Origin: Asterochloris sp. CNOR1
Taxonomy: Eukaryota > Chlorophyta > Trebouxiophyceae > Trebouxiales > Trebouxiaceae
NCBI GenBank assembly: GCA_963969365.1
Contig: OZ017760.1
Span: 744,001 to 808,000, forward strand
Direction of reading: 5' to 3'
DNA: 64,000 nucleotides
The notes beneath the pieces were generated by a model. It made no database searches, had not been told where the DNA came from, and saw nothing but the letters and a program-made list of their open reading frames with translations. Positions 1 through 13,800 of this stretch are shown piece by piece. A program made the position numbers and the translations under genes. Position 1 is the first letter of the stretch; each line of letters opens with the position of its first letter.

Positions 1-907
1 TGTGTGTGGCGGCCTCCATCTGAGCTGCTCTGGGGCTGCTCTTGCTTTGCTGTGCCAAGCTGGCCAGCCACCAAAGGCTGGAGGGCCTGGGGCAGCAGGA
101 AGGCTGGAACAAGTCACTGGCACCCCATCATGCTGTTGTCCTGTGCAATTTGTATCAAGAGCTTTGAGTCCAGCACTACGTCCTCAGTGTGCAGACGGCT
201 GCCAGTGCACAGTGCCTGCTGACTGAATGGTTTTGCTGCTGCCTGACAGCTGCTTTTGTGGCAGGAAGGTCGGTCGGCCGCGTCCAAACTTTGTGGAGCG
301 CTGCTGGCCAGATGGGAAGCTGCGGTTTGACACAGCAGGCGTCCCACTCTGTGCAGCGAACGCCATCAACCCTGCTGAGGGACGCAAGAGTTTCCCCTCA
401 GGTGAAGTGCCTGCATCAGCTGCTCATGGTTGCCCTCCTGTGGTGCCCTGCACAGACGGACAGCAGGCAGCCACTTGCCTGTGGCTGCCCACATGTCATG
501 GCGCAGTCTGGCTGGGCTCCACTTTGTGCCCACCCTGATGTGTAGACAGCAAGTTGATGTCTTGAGCTGGAGATGTCCCTTTTGACCAGCAACATGGCCT
601 ACATACCAAAATGCTTGGCTTCGTGCCAGTTCAGCAACCATGTCACGTCCTACTACCAGGCACAAGCCGTGGACAACAAACCCTGGCCATATATACGCTG
701 CAGTGAGCTGTCAACTCCAGCACTTCACCCTCAGTGTCCAGATAGTGGCCTTGCCTGCTGCAGGGCACACGTCCTGGACCACCAGCGGCATGGCCTACCT
801 GAGCTTCTGGGCAGCTGGCAAGCTGCGCTGCTTTAACGGCGGGGGCCACCCCTGGCGCCTGGTCGTCAGCGGAGCCCCCACTGGGTTGGCAGCGTGGGTG
901 GGGTTCA

Positions 908-999
908 CCAGGCTGCAGGCAAGCTGGGAAGTGGGTGATGGTCATCAGGTTGCAGGCAAGCTGGGAGGGGGTGACCAGGTTGCAGGCAAGCTGGGAAGG
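908..999. repeat. Three tandem copies of a short GC-rich repeat
   Basis: The core CAGGTTGCAGGCAAGCTGGG occurs three times in a row, once with CTGCAG in place of TTGCAG. The copies are separated by variable GTGGGTGATGGTCAT or GGGTGAC-like spacers. Each unit resembles a splice-acceptor end (TGCAG) followed by a donor-like GGTGAC. Confidence 0.75.
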
Positions 1000-1717
1000 C
1001 CCCAATCCCAACAGGCTGGTTCTGGTGGCTCAGTGCTGCCTTGCCCCCAGCTCTGCTGATGGGATCACACTGCCAGACTGCTTGTCCTGTGGCCCCCAAC
1101 CCTTTTCCCCCTGATGGTATCTGCTGGCGCTGAACGCTGCCAGCTCTTGCCTGATTGGCCCAGGCCATGCTCTGACGTGTCATGATGCCTGTCCTTCTCC
1201 AAGCTGGCCTTGCCTGCCAGTCAGCAATGCTGTGCTTGCATGCAGGACTACTGGCATCACTGGCAGGTGCGCCAATGCTCCGGTTCTGCTGCCAAATTGC
1301 CTTGCAGTGAGCCCGAGCGAGTGTTGAGTTTGTTGCGCAGGATGTTGGTGCTGGGTTCCTACTAGGTCTGGGGTTTGCCTACTTGTTTTACAGGCAGCAC
1401 TATCCCGGCTTGCTGAGCTCACAGGCTGGCGAGGCATACGTTTCAAGATTAGAAGCTGGCGCCCAGCCAGGCTCACCCAGCAGCAGGGCGCGTGGCAGCT
1501 CAGCAGCCCTAAATCAGCTTGAACTTGGATACCTGTCAAGTGTATAACAGTTTGGGTGACTGCCAACAGAGCACCGGCTTAAGAGCGTATTCTGCGCCTT
1601 CATTTCATGAATTGACAAGACCACGTGTGAGTGAAGCTGGTTGGTAACTGGTATTGGGCAAATGTGGACCAAAAGCTGCTGCACAGCTGTGCATTTCTGT
1701 TCAAGCATTCAGGGAAT

Positions 1718-1765
1718 GCTGGACCAATGACATACAATTGGTCCAACCTATGTCATTGGTCCAGC
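1718..1765. repeat. 17-bp perfect inverted repeat (hairpin)
   Basis: The arm at 1718-1734 (GCTGGACCAATGACATA) is exactly reverse-complementary to 1749-1765, around a 14-nt spacer that repeats part of the arm (TTGGTCC). It lies about 130 bp beyond the stop codon of the minus-strand gene. It could therefore sit in that gene's 3' UTR, or be a small foldback element. No flanking target duplication is obvious. Confidence 0.8.
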
Positions 1766-1895
1766 TGTGAGTCTGAAGCCTGCCTGGCTGTCACATTATA
1801 GATGCTGTAACTGGCATTTGCCAGCATAGCAGAAGCTACTTGTCACTAGCATTGAGTGCTGCAGGTGCTACTGCTGGCGCTCTAGCAGGTGCTGG

Positions 1896-4800
1896 TCAAA
1901 GGGCCATTCTGACAGATTTCTGCCTGCTGATCTGGACCTGGGCCACCTTGTCCCCAGATGCAGCAGACTTGAGGCTGGTTGCAGACTTTGGGGGTGACTG
2001 TGCCTGCCCTGCTTCCTTGCTGGCCTCTCCCTCCCCTGACTTGGCTGAGGCCAGCTGAGAACCAGCACTGCTGGAGGTCCCGCCCGGTCTGGCCCCTTCA
2101 GCGGGCGCCTGCACCAGTTGTTCGTGTGTGATACAAGTGTGTGTGATACAACTGGCAGGTTGTCATTGCTGTGCAGACAGGTATCACTCTGAACTAGTGC
2201 TGCTCAGCGTCTACAGTAGCCAGTCACCCCCTGCAGCCCCTTGCACCTTGGAGATGCAGGCAAACAAGCAAGAGCAAAGCTGGGAGTACAGGAACTGAGG
2301 AGCATGTCTGATTAAGATGTGATTCAGTAAAGGTGCCGCCGTCCCTGTGCATACCTACGCACGCTGCAGCCCATGCAGTGTCACCATGGGCACTGAGCAA
2401 TCTCCAAAGTGCTAGGACATCATTCATGGAGCTCTGACACTCAGACGCCAGCCGCTGTGCACTGTGGCCCAGCCTATTGCCATGCCATGCCAGTGGGCTT
2501 TGAGAGGGTCCCTACCAAACCATTCCCCTGCTGCCTGGCTGGCATACATTGCTGCTGCATTGCAGCGCTGCACTTGCGGGCTGGCATGCAGCTGTGTGTA
2601 CCACTGACGGCTGTCAGGTGACCTGTCTATGCAGAATACGGAGCTCTGCCCTGGCCTCTTGCTGGCTCTCTCCGGCTCTTGCACAGCACAGACTGCAAGC
2701 AACAGCCTGTGCTCACCAAGTCCTGCCCTGCAACCAGCTTGGCAGCTTCAGTGACCGCCCTCATTGATGATTTCTGCCTCTCCAGCGACGTTGCAGTATT
2801 TGCCAACATCTTCATTGACTTCTGCCTCTCCACTGGCCCGCCCCCATTGAATGACACCTTCATGGATGGCTGCCTTGCCAGTGACGTGCTCACTTCGTCC
2901 TCCTTAACTGTGTCCTCCCCAGAGTCCACCTTGGCCTGCGCAGCCGCTGCCTACAGGGAGCACAGGCACAGTCTGCCTGCCTGCACTGTTGCAGGCCAGG
3001 ACCCTGGGTAACCAGTGCTTTTCATGCACAGCTGTCATGTGGTGCAGCACCTGCAGGCCTTGGCACCAGGATAACCCTGTGCTAGGACATCGTTCATGGC
3101 GTCCCGACACTCAAGACGCCGGCCGCTGCGCACTGTGGCCCAGCGTGCCGTCATGCCGTGCCAGTGGGCCTCAAAAGGGGCCAGCCGCTGCGCACTGCGG
3201 CTCAGCCTGCTGTCATGCCACGCCAGTGGGCCTTGGAAAGGACCCAGCCACACCACTCCCCTGCTGCCTGGCTGGCATGCACTGCTGCTGCATTGCATCG
3301 CTGCACTTGCTGGTGGCATGCAATCGTTTGCACCACTGATGGCTGTCTGGTGACCTGTCTAATTTAGCGCACCAAGCTCTGCCCTGGCTTCTTGCTGGCA
3401 TGTGCTACTGCCTGGGACACCTGCTCATGCACAGCACACACTGCAGGCATCAGCGCACGCTCACCGGGTCCTGCCGCGCCACCAGCCTGGCAGCTTCAGC
3501 CACCGTCATCATTGATGATTTCTGCCTCTCCAGCGACGTTGCAGTGTTTGCCGACACCTTCATTGACTTCTGCCTCTCCACCGGCCTGCCCCCGTTGAAC
3601 GACACCTTCATGGAGGGCTGCCTCGCCAGCGACCCGTTCACATCACCCGCCTGCTTTGCCGAGCCCTGCCGGCCCGCAGCCCGCAGCTTGGTGGCAGCAG
3701 CAGCGCTGAGGGCTCCCAGAGAGGCAGCTGGGGAGTCAGCGGGCGCCTCATCCTCGTCATCCTCCTCGACTTCGTCTGGTGGGGCCCCAGCATCCAGCTT
3801 GGCCTGCGCAGCCGCTGCCTACAGGGGCCCAGGCACAGTCTGAGGACGTGCACTGTTACGGGCAAGCACCCTGGGTCACCGTCACCCATGCTTGCAGGTG
3901 GTGGCAACCGCGTCTGCTGCGGCTTCTGCCTGCAGCCTGGCATCTGCAGATGGATGAGGCTCAGCAGCACCTGTAGACAGTACCTCTTGGCCTGTGTGTC
4001 ATGCAGACAGCCTCCTTGGCCTGCAGCTGAGCCTGGAGGCCAGGCCCCTCCGGCAATGCAGCTTGCAGCTAGGCCCTTCTGACCTGCAGGCTGCTGTGCA
4101 GGCTGGCCACACCTGCAGCTCGTTCCTGGCAGAGCCTACAGCGAGGCCTCCCTGGCGTGCAGCTGGGCATGACAGCTAATCCGTTCAGCCAGTGCAAGCT
4201 GCGATCAAGCCTCCCAGACCCGCAGGTGGGCCTTGAGACCTCCCTTCTTTGAGCGGCCCTGGCCAGCTGCTAAAGTAAGTCAGGGACCCTCAGACTTCAT
4301 TCTGATCACAGTCTGGCAGGTGCAACCATGCCTTCAGGGTCGGCCTCACAACTGCCCCTTAGCATATGGAGTCCCACAGCAGCAGGCATCTTGCTCGCTT
4401 GTTGTTCAGGCAAGTGGCTTGAGCTTGCTGCAGGTGTTGCCCATGCTCAGCAGGGTAGCGTGACCAGGACAGCCCCCGGGAGCAATCCCCAGAGCAGCAG
4501 CGCACCCTCTTGGCCTTCAAAGCGAGCGCCTTGAGCTTGCTGGTGGGGGCCTTGGTCGTCCCGCTGCCCATGCCCTGCCGCAGCGTCAGGCGCTGGAGGC
4601 GCTTCATCACCACCGGAATGCTGTGCTGCTCCATGCCTGCCTCAAAAACGCTCTCCGCGCGCTCCCAGGCCTATAGAAAGTATGACCTAAGGAGCGGGGC
4701 CAGAAGGTGCTTGAGAGCATTGCAAGGCGCATTGGATGCTGACTCCCTGCATGCTGAACGTCACATTCCTGCACCTCCAGCCGATCTTGGATGGTGACTT

Positions 4801-7800
4801 GAGCTGCTCCCTGCCTGGCTCAAACATGTCCTCCACATGCTGACAACAGCCACATGCCCCAAGATGTGTGCAAAAAGGGGGAAAGCCCTTCCCTCTCCTC
4901 TCCAAGCTCCACGCATGAGTTTCCACCTTCATGCGTGGAGCATGGGTCAAGGGCACTGCATGAGCGTCCATCGCTGACCTGCTTCTCAAACATCTCTGCA
5001 TCCAGGGCCATGAGTGCGTCCACCACGTCCTTGCGCGTGCAGGTCTCCTCTGAGTGTGCGTGGTTGCAGATGGACAGCTCCAGGTCCTTGTAGAACTCCA
5101 GACGCTCCTTCAGGGGCAGCCAACAACAGCACTGCGCCCTCAACATGCCAGCTGGTAATGTGTTGCACCCAACGCCACCAGCCCTGTGGGGGCTCTGCAC
5201 ACTCACACTGGGGGTGCACCAGCGGCCCTGTGGCAGCTGGGTACTGCCACCTCCTGGAGGTTGCTCCAGACCTGCCAGACCAAAGGTCTATTTGTATGCC
5301 ACAATACTACGGGCATTCCACATTGTGGGCAGCATCCTGCACCAGCAGCCCAAGCTGCTGCAGGCATGCCTCTGATGACAAAGGCAAACCTCCTGCCTGG
5401 CTGCTGCCACTGCTCCAGCAGGCATTCTGCAAAGCATTCGGGTATGCAGCATAAGAATGCCTCATGTCCTTGGGCAGACCTTGGCTGAGCCACATCCCTC
5501 ACATGCAACTGCATGTGGTGAGGCAGACCATCTTGAAATACCCTGGACGTTAGGTCTCTACCGGTGAGCCCCCATCCTGCAGCCCTTCTCAAAAGCTCTG
5601 AGCCCATCCCCAAGCACTGGAGATGCATGCCCTTTCCCAGGCTGGCAAGCATTCCTGTGCTAAGCTCTGCTGGGCGGCTGAACAAGGCAAACACCTATAC
5701 ATCTGTGTCAGCTCCCATGCCCACCTGCAGCCACTGGTCCCTCAAGCACTCTGCAAAATCCCCCTGGTTGAACTCGCGGTCCTCCTCAAAGATCTTGCCG
5801 TACTCCACAATGTCACCCTCCTGGTCCTCATCCAGGGCCTGCACCAACGTTCACGCTGTCATTTTGGTGTCTTTAGGTTATCTTGCATGTGTGTTGATGG
5901 ACTTGCAGGGGTGTCAGCATGGCGCTCATGGTCCTAGTCCAGGGCCTTCACACACTGAGTGTTGGCTAGGTCTGACCAGGCCTGCAGTGCAGTGCCAGGG
6001 GCTTTCAGAGACGTGGCAGATGCCTCCCAATCTGCTGACGCCAAAGTCACTGGTCTAAATGTAGATAAGTCCTCATCCATGGATTGCCTTATAACCATCA
6101 TCAGTGAGAGGCAAACCAATGAGACAAGGTTTTCTTTATACTGGCTTACCTCCTGGCTAGCTCTCACCTTGTGCAGCAGCCAGGACATAGGCACAAACCC
6201 TGCACTGTTGGCTCTGGGATAGTCGGCATCAGGTGCTGTACCAGTGGCAGAATTCACAGCACCTTAGCTCTGCCAGTGAAGCCCCTCATGGGCGTTTGTG
6301 GTGGCATAGGATGTGTCATCACAGTAAAACAAAGCAGCTCTGAATCGAAAGCTTGCATGTGCTGCATTACGCAAGCTAAAGTCAGCAACTTGATGGAAAC
6401 CAACCTCCTTGAGCTCCTCAAACCGGATGTCTGTCTTGTACCCTGGCTGCCCCACCCTGAAGTAGCTCTTCAGGGCCTGCAGGAGCTCGGCCTTGAGAAT
6501 GAAGCCGGAGGGCGGCCCATGCGCCTTGTCAATCTGCAGGAACAGCGCCTCCAGCTCTTCCTGCAGCCACCATGTGCAGCGTCAGGGAGGTGCCAGAGTT
6601 CTGCACATCAGAGCTTTGAGAACAGAGTCTGAGAGCAGCCTGGTGTCCTTGACTGAGTTGCTCTGACCTTGATTGGCAGCAGATGACACCATGGAAAGAT
6701 GGGTGCACTTGCACTCAGGCAGCTCATGCAAGGAGCCCTGGACCCGATGCAAGTAGGGGCTACACAATCACTAAAGTGGTGGCTGCCGCTCGAGATCTGG
6801 CAGCACACCCTGAGTGTGCTTGCAGAACATGTATCAGCAGCAAGTCCCGCTCCCTGTCCTGGCACCAACCTGCAGGCCACCGTGAGCAGCGTGTGCAATC
6901 TTCCTGTGCAGTCTGCCCTGACCTGCAACCACAGACCTCACCACATATGGCTTCAAAAGCAGTTCTGTCTCATCAGCTGCACCGCGCTGCCTTTGGGCAA
7001 ACGGCCTGTGCACTGCCCACTGACCTGCAGATTGACCTGTGCGATGTAGACGTCCTCCCTGACCTCATTGGACAGGATGCGCAGGAACAGCTCGCAGTCC
7101 GCATCCCACTTGTACTTCCACACGCCGTACAGCAGGTTGTAGGCAGCCTGCAGCATTGCAGTTTGAGTCCGGGAGCAGCCAGCGCTTTGCGCTACCTGCA
7201 GCAAGGCTAGCTTCATGACTGCAAAAGACAACGAGAGACTCAAAGGAATGGGTTATGTTGCCAAAAATTTTGTGGTCTGCGCTCCTGAGGCCGCTTGCTC
7301 TGCATCCAATGATTTCTTACCCAAGATGCGCTATGCAGTGTACTGGAGGCAACGCTCCTGACAGCCAGCCCCAAACTCACCTCCACAACTGCGCTCATGA
7401 GTCCCTTGCCCTTAAGAAAGTAGCCAAAGATGAAGTCCGCCAGCTCCTGGGGCTGCTTGCCTGCCTTGTTCTCCTCCATCTTGGCCCTCCAGATTTCCTT
7501 CACCTGCTTCTCGGTGTCGCGCTTGGAGGGCTGCTTGTTGCGGACCTGCAACGCCGATGGGGTCTGCTTGAATGCTGGGCTGCTGCAGCAGGAGCTACAA
7601 TGACTGAAGGGGTGCAGTCTAGCTTCTGGTGTTGAGCCATAAGAGCAGGCCTTTGCGCATCTGCATCAGGACAGCGCTGAACAGCAGCAGAAGGGTGCTG
7701 ACGACCACAAGTGTGTGCCAAGGGTCTTGCATGTGCTGTGCACCTCAAGGGCTGATGTAATTCTTGCAGGTGCAGCGTGGGCGATGCAAGCCTTGCACCA

Positions 7801-10800
7801 GAAGAGCAGGATGCCTGTTTCGACTCATACCTTGGCCGTAGTCCTGAACATCTTGGGGATGTCTGCCGTGTTGCCCATTGTTGGCAGGTCCTTGGAGAGC
7901 TGGGATTCGGCCTGCAGTGCATGGCAGTTTGCATTGGCAGCCAGCTGCATTGCTCAGGCAGCAGGGTTCAGCAGAAGCTGCCTCAAGCAGGGTTGAGCAA
8001 CCCGTCAGCTGCACAGCAGTGACATCATGACAATCAGGTGGGCCACGCCAAAGCTCCAACGGAGCTCATATCCAGATGTACTAGATTTTGCCTCACAAGC
8101 CGCATCCCTCAGGCAGCAGCATTGTTCAAGCTCTCATCTGCCCCTGATAGGGGACTGACCCAGATTATCAGCTTAGTGTCCGCAGCAACCAGCTATCTCA
8201 TGCAAGCCGAGCCCACCCGCTCGTCAGGTATGTCAAGTCTCAGCTGCCATGCATGTCATCCTTCAGAAGCATGGCCTCACACAGAGCTCCTTGACAGCCC
8301 TGCCTCACCCCAATCACTACAGCCAGCGTCACCACTCCCGATCAGTTCGTACTTATCATCCTGCCAATATGTCTGACAGACTGCCATCCACCAGGGCGCC
8401 CCATAACTCACCATGCTCTCCAGCACCCTGATGTACTTGTCAATGGGGTGCTCCGTGGAGAAGCCTTCAGCAGTCCTGGGCCGACTGCTCCCCCCCTCCT
8501 GTGTGCCATCCTGTGCTGCCCGCGCACTGCCAGCCTGCAATCCACAGGGCAGCATTCATCGAGCCAGTCTGCACTGCGCAACAAGAGTTGCTGCATGCTC
8601 CTGCCAGCTCTGCACTAGCAGGCATGTGTGACCAACCACCTCTGAGCAGAGCTGTAAGTATGTCTTGCAGTACGCAGTGTTTTGCACACCATGATGCCTC
8701 GTGGCCTCTGCGTATGACCTTCTCTGGCAGCTTCCTGCTGTGCCTGACATACAAAGGCTAGTTGCTGCAGGGAGACGGCCAACCTGCACTGAGTGTGCAG
8801 CAGTGGCCCCAGTATGTGGCGCACAACCTGCAAGGACAAGGGCACCCTGGTGACTCCCGCTGCAGCTGCCAACTTACCCCTGCCTCTCCTAGCTGCTGCT
8901 CTAGCCTCTTACACAGTTTGCGTTTCAAAGGAGCCAGCCAGGTGAAGTGGTGAGCAGTACAGCTTGGCGGTACACAGCAAAGCATGCATGACGCCGGCAT
9001 GCAGTCCCTAGCACAATAGCTAGCGGGGTGGCATGCAGTTGCTTTTCACTTTTTGACTGGCCATGGCAAAGCCATACCTTGCAGCCAGCCTGCCTCTGAC
9101 TTGAGTGCTTCCAGCATCAGGCAGGGTCTTTCAGCTCACCTTGATGGCACCCTCTGCAGCTGCCAGCTTGGCCTGTGTGTCCCGCAGCTGCTGCTCCAGG
9201 CGCTGCATGCGCTCAGCTGTGGATATCGTGGCCTCCTCAATGATCTCTGTCAGAGCTTGCAGAGGCATGTTCTGCAGGCAGTGGAAGCAGTGAATGGGCA
9301 TGAGGCACCGGTCATTTGCCTTGTATTGCTCTGCAGGGGCGTGCTCACTAGGGACACTAGTCCTCTCAAAACAGTTCACAGGCAAGCTGGTGGCAGCAGT
9401 GCATAAAATAGAGCAGGTGGGGCGTGCTAGGGCTTACAGATGCCGTTGAGCTGGCGCAGGACCCTCCTTGTGTGAAGGGGCTTAAGGAACACGGAGACCA
9501 CCACCATGATGGCGCAGGTCACCACAGCATAACCTATTGTCGGTCCCGCAGCCTCACCGCTTGGTGACGGAAGAAGGCCACATCATACTGGTCAACAGCC
9601 TAGCGGCACCCCAGCCAGGGAGAATGCCAGCAGCTCTATATGGTGCTGGTCCACCATGCTGCGCACAGCATGTTGCCTTCACACTCAGACAACAGCCCCC
9701 CCGCAACATGCTGCTCCAAGAGCCCTGAAAGCCCACCTCATGGTGCTGCAGCATGCTGCCATAGAAGGCCACATCATACTGGTGCCCGGTCTGGCTGCGC
9801 CCCACCAGGTAGTCTGCCAGTGGCTCCATGCTCCAATCTGCCTTCTGGGCCCTAGCCTCAGCCACGTGCTTGGACAGCCAGGCCACCTGCTGCCCCGTCA
9901 GCATGGCCACCAGGGGCCGTACGTTGACGCTGTCGAGCACCTGCAGGATAGGGTATGGGTGTTGCTGCAGGGTATGCGAGCGGTGCCCTGCAGGGTACTC
10001 ACGTTTGGGCTGGAGAGTGGTCTAGGCTGGTGCCTGGCAGCATACAAAGAGCTCACAGTCCACGTTGTACCACAGCAACCCCCATGTGCAGAGTGGGTAC
10101 ACGCTGCCGGCCTGTCTTCAGCAGCTGTATCCTAACAGCATGTACTGCCACTTAGGCAACAGCACCACAGCATCAAGTGCACCAGCGCCTGGAGATGAAA
10201 ATAGCCAATCAGGGTTGCCTGCACCGAGACAGCATAGCCTCCACATCACCAAGCACAACAACCTTTGCCTGTCAAAAGTCCTGCATGCTGTGGCGCAGGT
10301 CAACAACTCTTGACCCGGCAGCCCACTGCAGCACACTGTGGCTGCAGTGGTGACAATTGTCACACACATCTACACAATGAAGTCCGGCCAAATGAATCCC
10401 TGCCCACCTGCAGGATTCTCTTACGCGGTGCACCCCAGAATTGACTGCATTGGCTAAGTTTCCTTGAATACGGAAAATCACTTTGCCGACGAGTACTGCT
10501 GGTACGCAACCTGCTCCCAAGATGCGCAGGCACCAAACGTCCTGCCCACCTGCAGAATGGCTTCCCGGGTGGTGCGCCCCAGGTTGACCGCCTTGGCCAG
10601 GCAGCCCAGAGCAAAGGGGGCCTCCGAGGCAACGCTTCTGCTCTGGCACTCAGGGCGAGTGCTGGGCTCCCCCAGCAGCATAAGGGCCAGTTCCTGGGCT
10701 GGCCACACCCTGCATGTGGGCATGGATCATAGATGGTTGTGCATGGATTCATGGAACTGCTGCTGATGATTGGCTGCCCACACCCATACTGACTAGCCCA

Positions 10801-13800
10801 AGGCGACATCAAGTCAGGAGGCTTCTGAACCTGTCCAACATGTTGGGCCCGCCAAGATTTATCTTCGGCCCAGAGCCAAGCATAGCAGCAAGGCTTTGTG
10901 GACTACCTTGCCAAGAGGCGATTGCGCCGCACACACAATCCAGGTCAAACTTGTTCAACAATACAGCCAAGACCTTCAAGCTGTTGCCTCACATTAGCAT
11001 AAGGGCGTGGTGCTGACACCCTACCTGAACCTGTCCACAGCCTGCTCCAGCTGAAGCATGCCATCATCCCCAAGGATACGCTCAATCGGATAGGCGCCAA
11101 CCATCAGGCCGTTTAGGTGACGAGCTGGCCGCGGAGTGATGCCTTGGCCACCCTTGAGGGAGCAAGCACCTGCAGTGCCTGAGATGGCCTGCCAATGGGC
11201 CTCCAGCAAGGCAGTCACCTCTGCCTGCAGGCTGGTTAGCTGCAGGGGGCAGAGAGCAAGAAGAGGTCATGCAAGCAGATGAAGATGCCAGCAGAGTGCC
11301 GAGACCCCGACTGCAGGCTGGTCTGCTGCAGTAAACAAGCTTCAGAGAGTGCAGCTGCCATGAGTAGTAGTGCTGCCCATAATGTGGCCTGCAGGGCACT
11401 GGCCTCTGCCAGGACGGCGGTGTGCTGCAGACTGCGGAGGGCTGAAGTGGGGGCTAGCAGCATGGTTGCACAGTCTGCACAAGTGACTTGTGCAGGACGT
11501 GTGGACAACTGCTTGCCAAGCTGAAAGGCTGCTGCCAGCCTGTGCGCGGCTATGCCTGCATTGTGTGTGATGCAGCCTGGCAATCAGCTGCTGAGTGGAT
11601 CAGCTGAAGGCTGCTTTGTCAGCCTGTGAGTGAGTCTGGCTTTGTGTGGGGGGTGCAGCATGGCATCCAGCCTGCTGGGTGGATCGCTTGCCTGGGCATC
11701 GGCCTGGCTGAGCTTGCTGCGGCAGTCTGCCACAGTGGCCTTGAGGGCGGCATTCTGCTCCACCAGGTCATCCTGCAAGGCCCAGCCTTCAGCGGGGCCA
11801 GCTGCATCCTCCGAGTCCTGCGCCAAAATTGAAGGGAGTGCCTGTCTCGGTAGCAGTAAGTTGTAAGGAGCTTCAGCACTTGAGTAAGATGTTGCAGCAG
11901 GATTGGATTGCTGCAGCAGTGTGCACATGTGAGCAATTGACAGCAAGCTAAGCGGATGCTGCAAGCGACTAACACAGAAGGTGCGCAAATCCATGCTACA
12001 TTTGAGAAGAACTCCAACCAACCCTGGGAAATGCACAGCACATGTTGCCATCTCTGTGACGCTCAAGGCACCGTCATAGCAGCCTGAAAAGAGCGAAATC
12101 GGCCAATCACCTCAGTGTGCTCAGCTCTGCTTGCCACTGTGTCAATTGCTTGAGTACCACTGCTATTGCAGAATCCAAGATTGGAAAAGGCTGACCTTGA
12201 GCATTCGCAGGACGCTGTCAACCACCACAGCTGCGCCCCTCAGCCCTGTCTGCACCTCTGCAAAGGGCCGCTCCTCTCCCGCTTCAGCCTGAGGAGCCTG
12301 GTAGCCTAGCCGCATTGTCTGGGACAGGCCTGTAGTCCTATCTTCATCTGCAAAGCAGCAGCTCGTTGACTTCTGGGGCTTCAGGGATCTCCAGCAAGCG
12401 CTGGAAGTTATGCCACATGTGTGGTGGCCTGGGACTCTGCTTCTGCTGCTGCGCTGGCACAAGCTGCAGCAAGATGAGCCAGTTTGACATGTGCTTGCCC
12501 CCTGTACACGCTTGCCATCCCCCTTTTGCCACACAATACACCACATGCCATCCCGCCTGTCACCACACAGTGCACCCATGCCATCCCAGTTGTCATCAGC
12601 TCACCTGCCGGAAGGCGGCTGCCCCCTTCCTCCATTTGCACATGTTGCTGCATGCTGGGCATGGCTTCCATGATGCTTGCCTGCCGACCCAGCATTAGCT
12701 GGTCTCACCTGCCGGCATCTCGCCATCGCCATCCTCTAACCACGCCGTGCTGCTGCGCCTCAGGCTGCTGGGCTGCCGGAGCAACGCTGACTTGCTGCGC
12801 TGCAGCTGCAGGACTTCTGCTGGTGGCTGAACGGGGACCTCCTCCTCTGTTGGAGGGTCTGTCTGGGTGGCAGCGGTCATGATGGGTTTGCCTTGCATTG
12901 CTGCAGGGGATAACCTGCTATTGTTGGTTGCGCACAGCTGCAGCATCCATCCCTTCTGGATACCCAACAGGGATAATAGGCGATGGGAAAAGTGCAGAGC
13001 AGCAAGGCGACCAGACTGCAGTGTGCAGAGAGTTGCTGAGGTTTGCAGTCCAACCTGTGGGGGTATTCAGGGTGGGTTGCAGGTGTAAATCCTGCTGCAA
13101 GGCTGCAGGATGTCAGGACCAAGTGGGCTCCAGTGCTCTTGAGGGGAGGCTGCAGGTAGTCAGGTACCAGCTGCATGGCTACAGAGCGCTGGCCTCAACA
13201 GCAGAGGGAGACAGACCCACCCTGGATCAGTGAGGAGCCATACTTCTGCAACAGAGCCTGCTCATCGCGCTTGCGCGCGACAGCAAGAGCATCGTCAACC
13301 ATCCGGGCTTTTGTCCTGCATGAAAGGCAGATCTCAAACTTGGCTTCTGGGGGGTTGAGAGGAAAGGTAGAAGTGGACATGCGCAGGGATTCTTTTGTCC
13401 TGTCGGTGCTCAGCATCGTGTGGGTTTGCATGGTGGCCTGGGGCTGCACCCTGCAAGGGAAAGCCAGTACTCTACCTGGAGTCAGCTTCTCCTGCAGGAG
13501 ACCGCGCTGCGCATACATCAAAGGCTGTGCACCTGCATGCCTGCCTGGGATGCTTGCACTTCTGCTGGCGTCCCGCCAAACAACATGGCAGTTTGTTTAC
13601 TGCTCCTGTTGGCCGCATGAATGAGGAGTCTAAAACCACCAGCATGAGGGCATTTCACGAAGGAACCTCCTGCGATGTCATCTCATATGCTCGCCTCATC
13701 AAGTCCTCGTGCAGGGCAGCCCGCTGCCCATACAGCAGCTCAATCTCGCTCTTCAGCAGCAACTCCGTGGCATGCTTGTCCAGAGACGCTGACTTCAGCC

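Larger units (their letters stand above)
1..1895. other. Region without a resolved gene
   Basis: I see no exon chain with consistent splice phase. The stretch holds a triplicated repeat near 0.9 kb and a long hairpin near 1.7 kb, described separately. The right edge is the 3' flank of the minus-strand gene ending at 1896. Exons of a gene lying mainly to the left of the window cannot be excluded. Confidence 0.5.

Noticed and set aside
9420-9530. Minus-strand segment reading AVVTCAIMVVVSVFLKP, membrane-helix-like
   Set aside because: Its only donor (GTAAGC) leaves phase 1 and would create a stop on joining to exon 9140-9271, so I could not place it in the gene.
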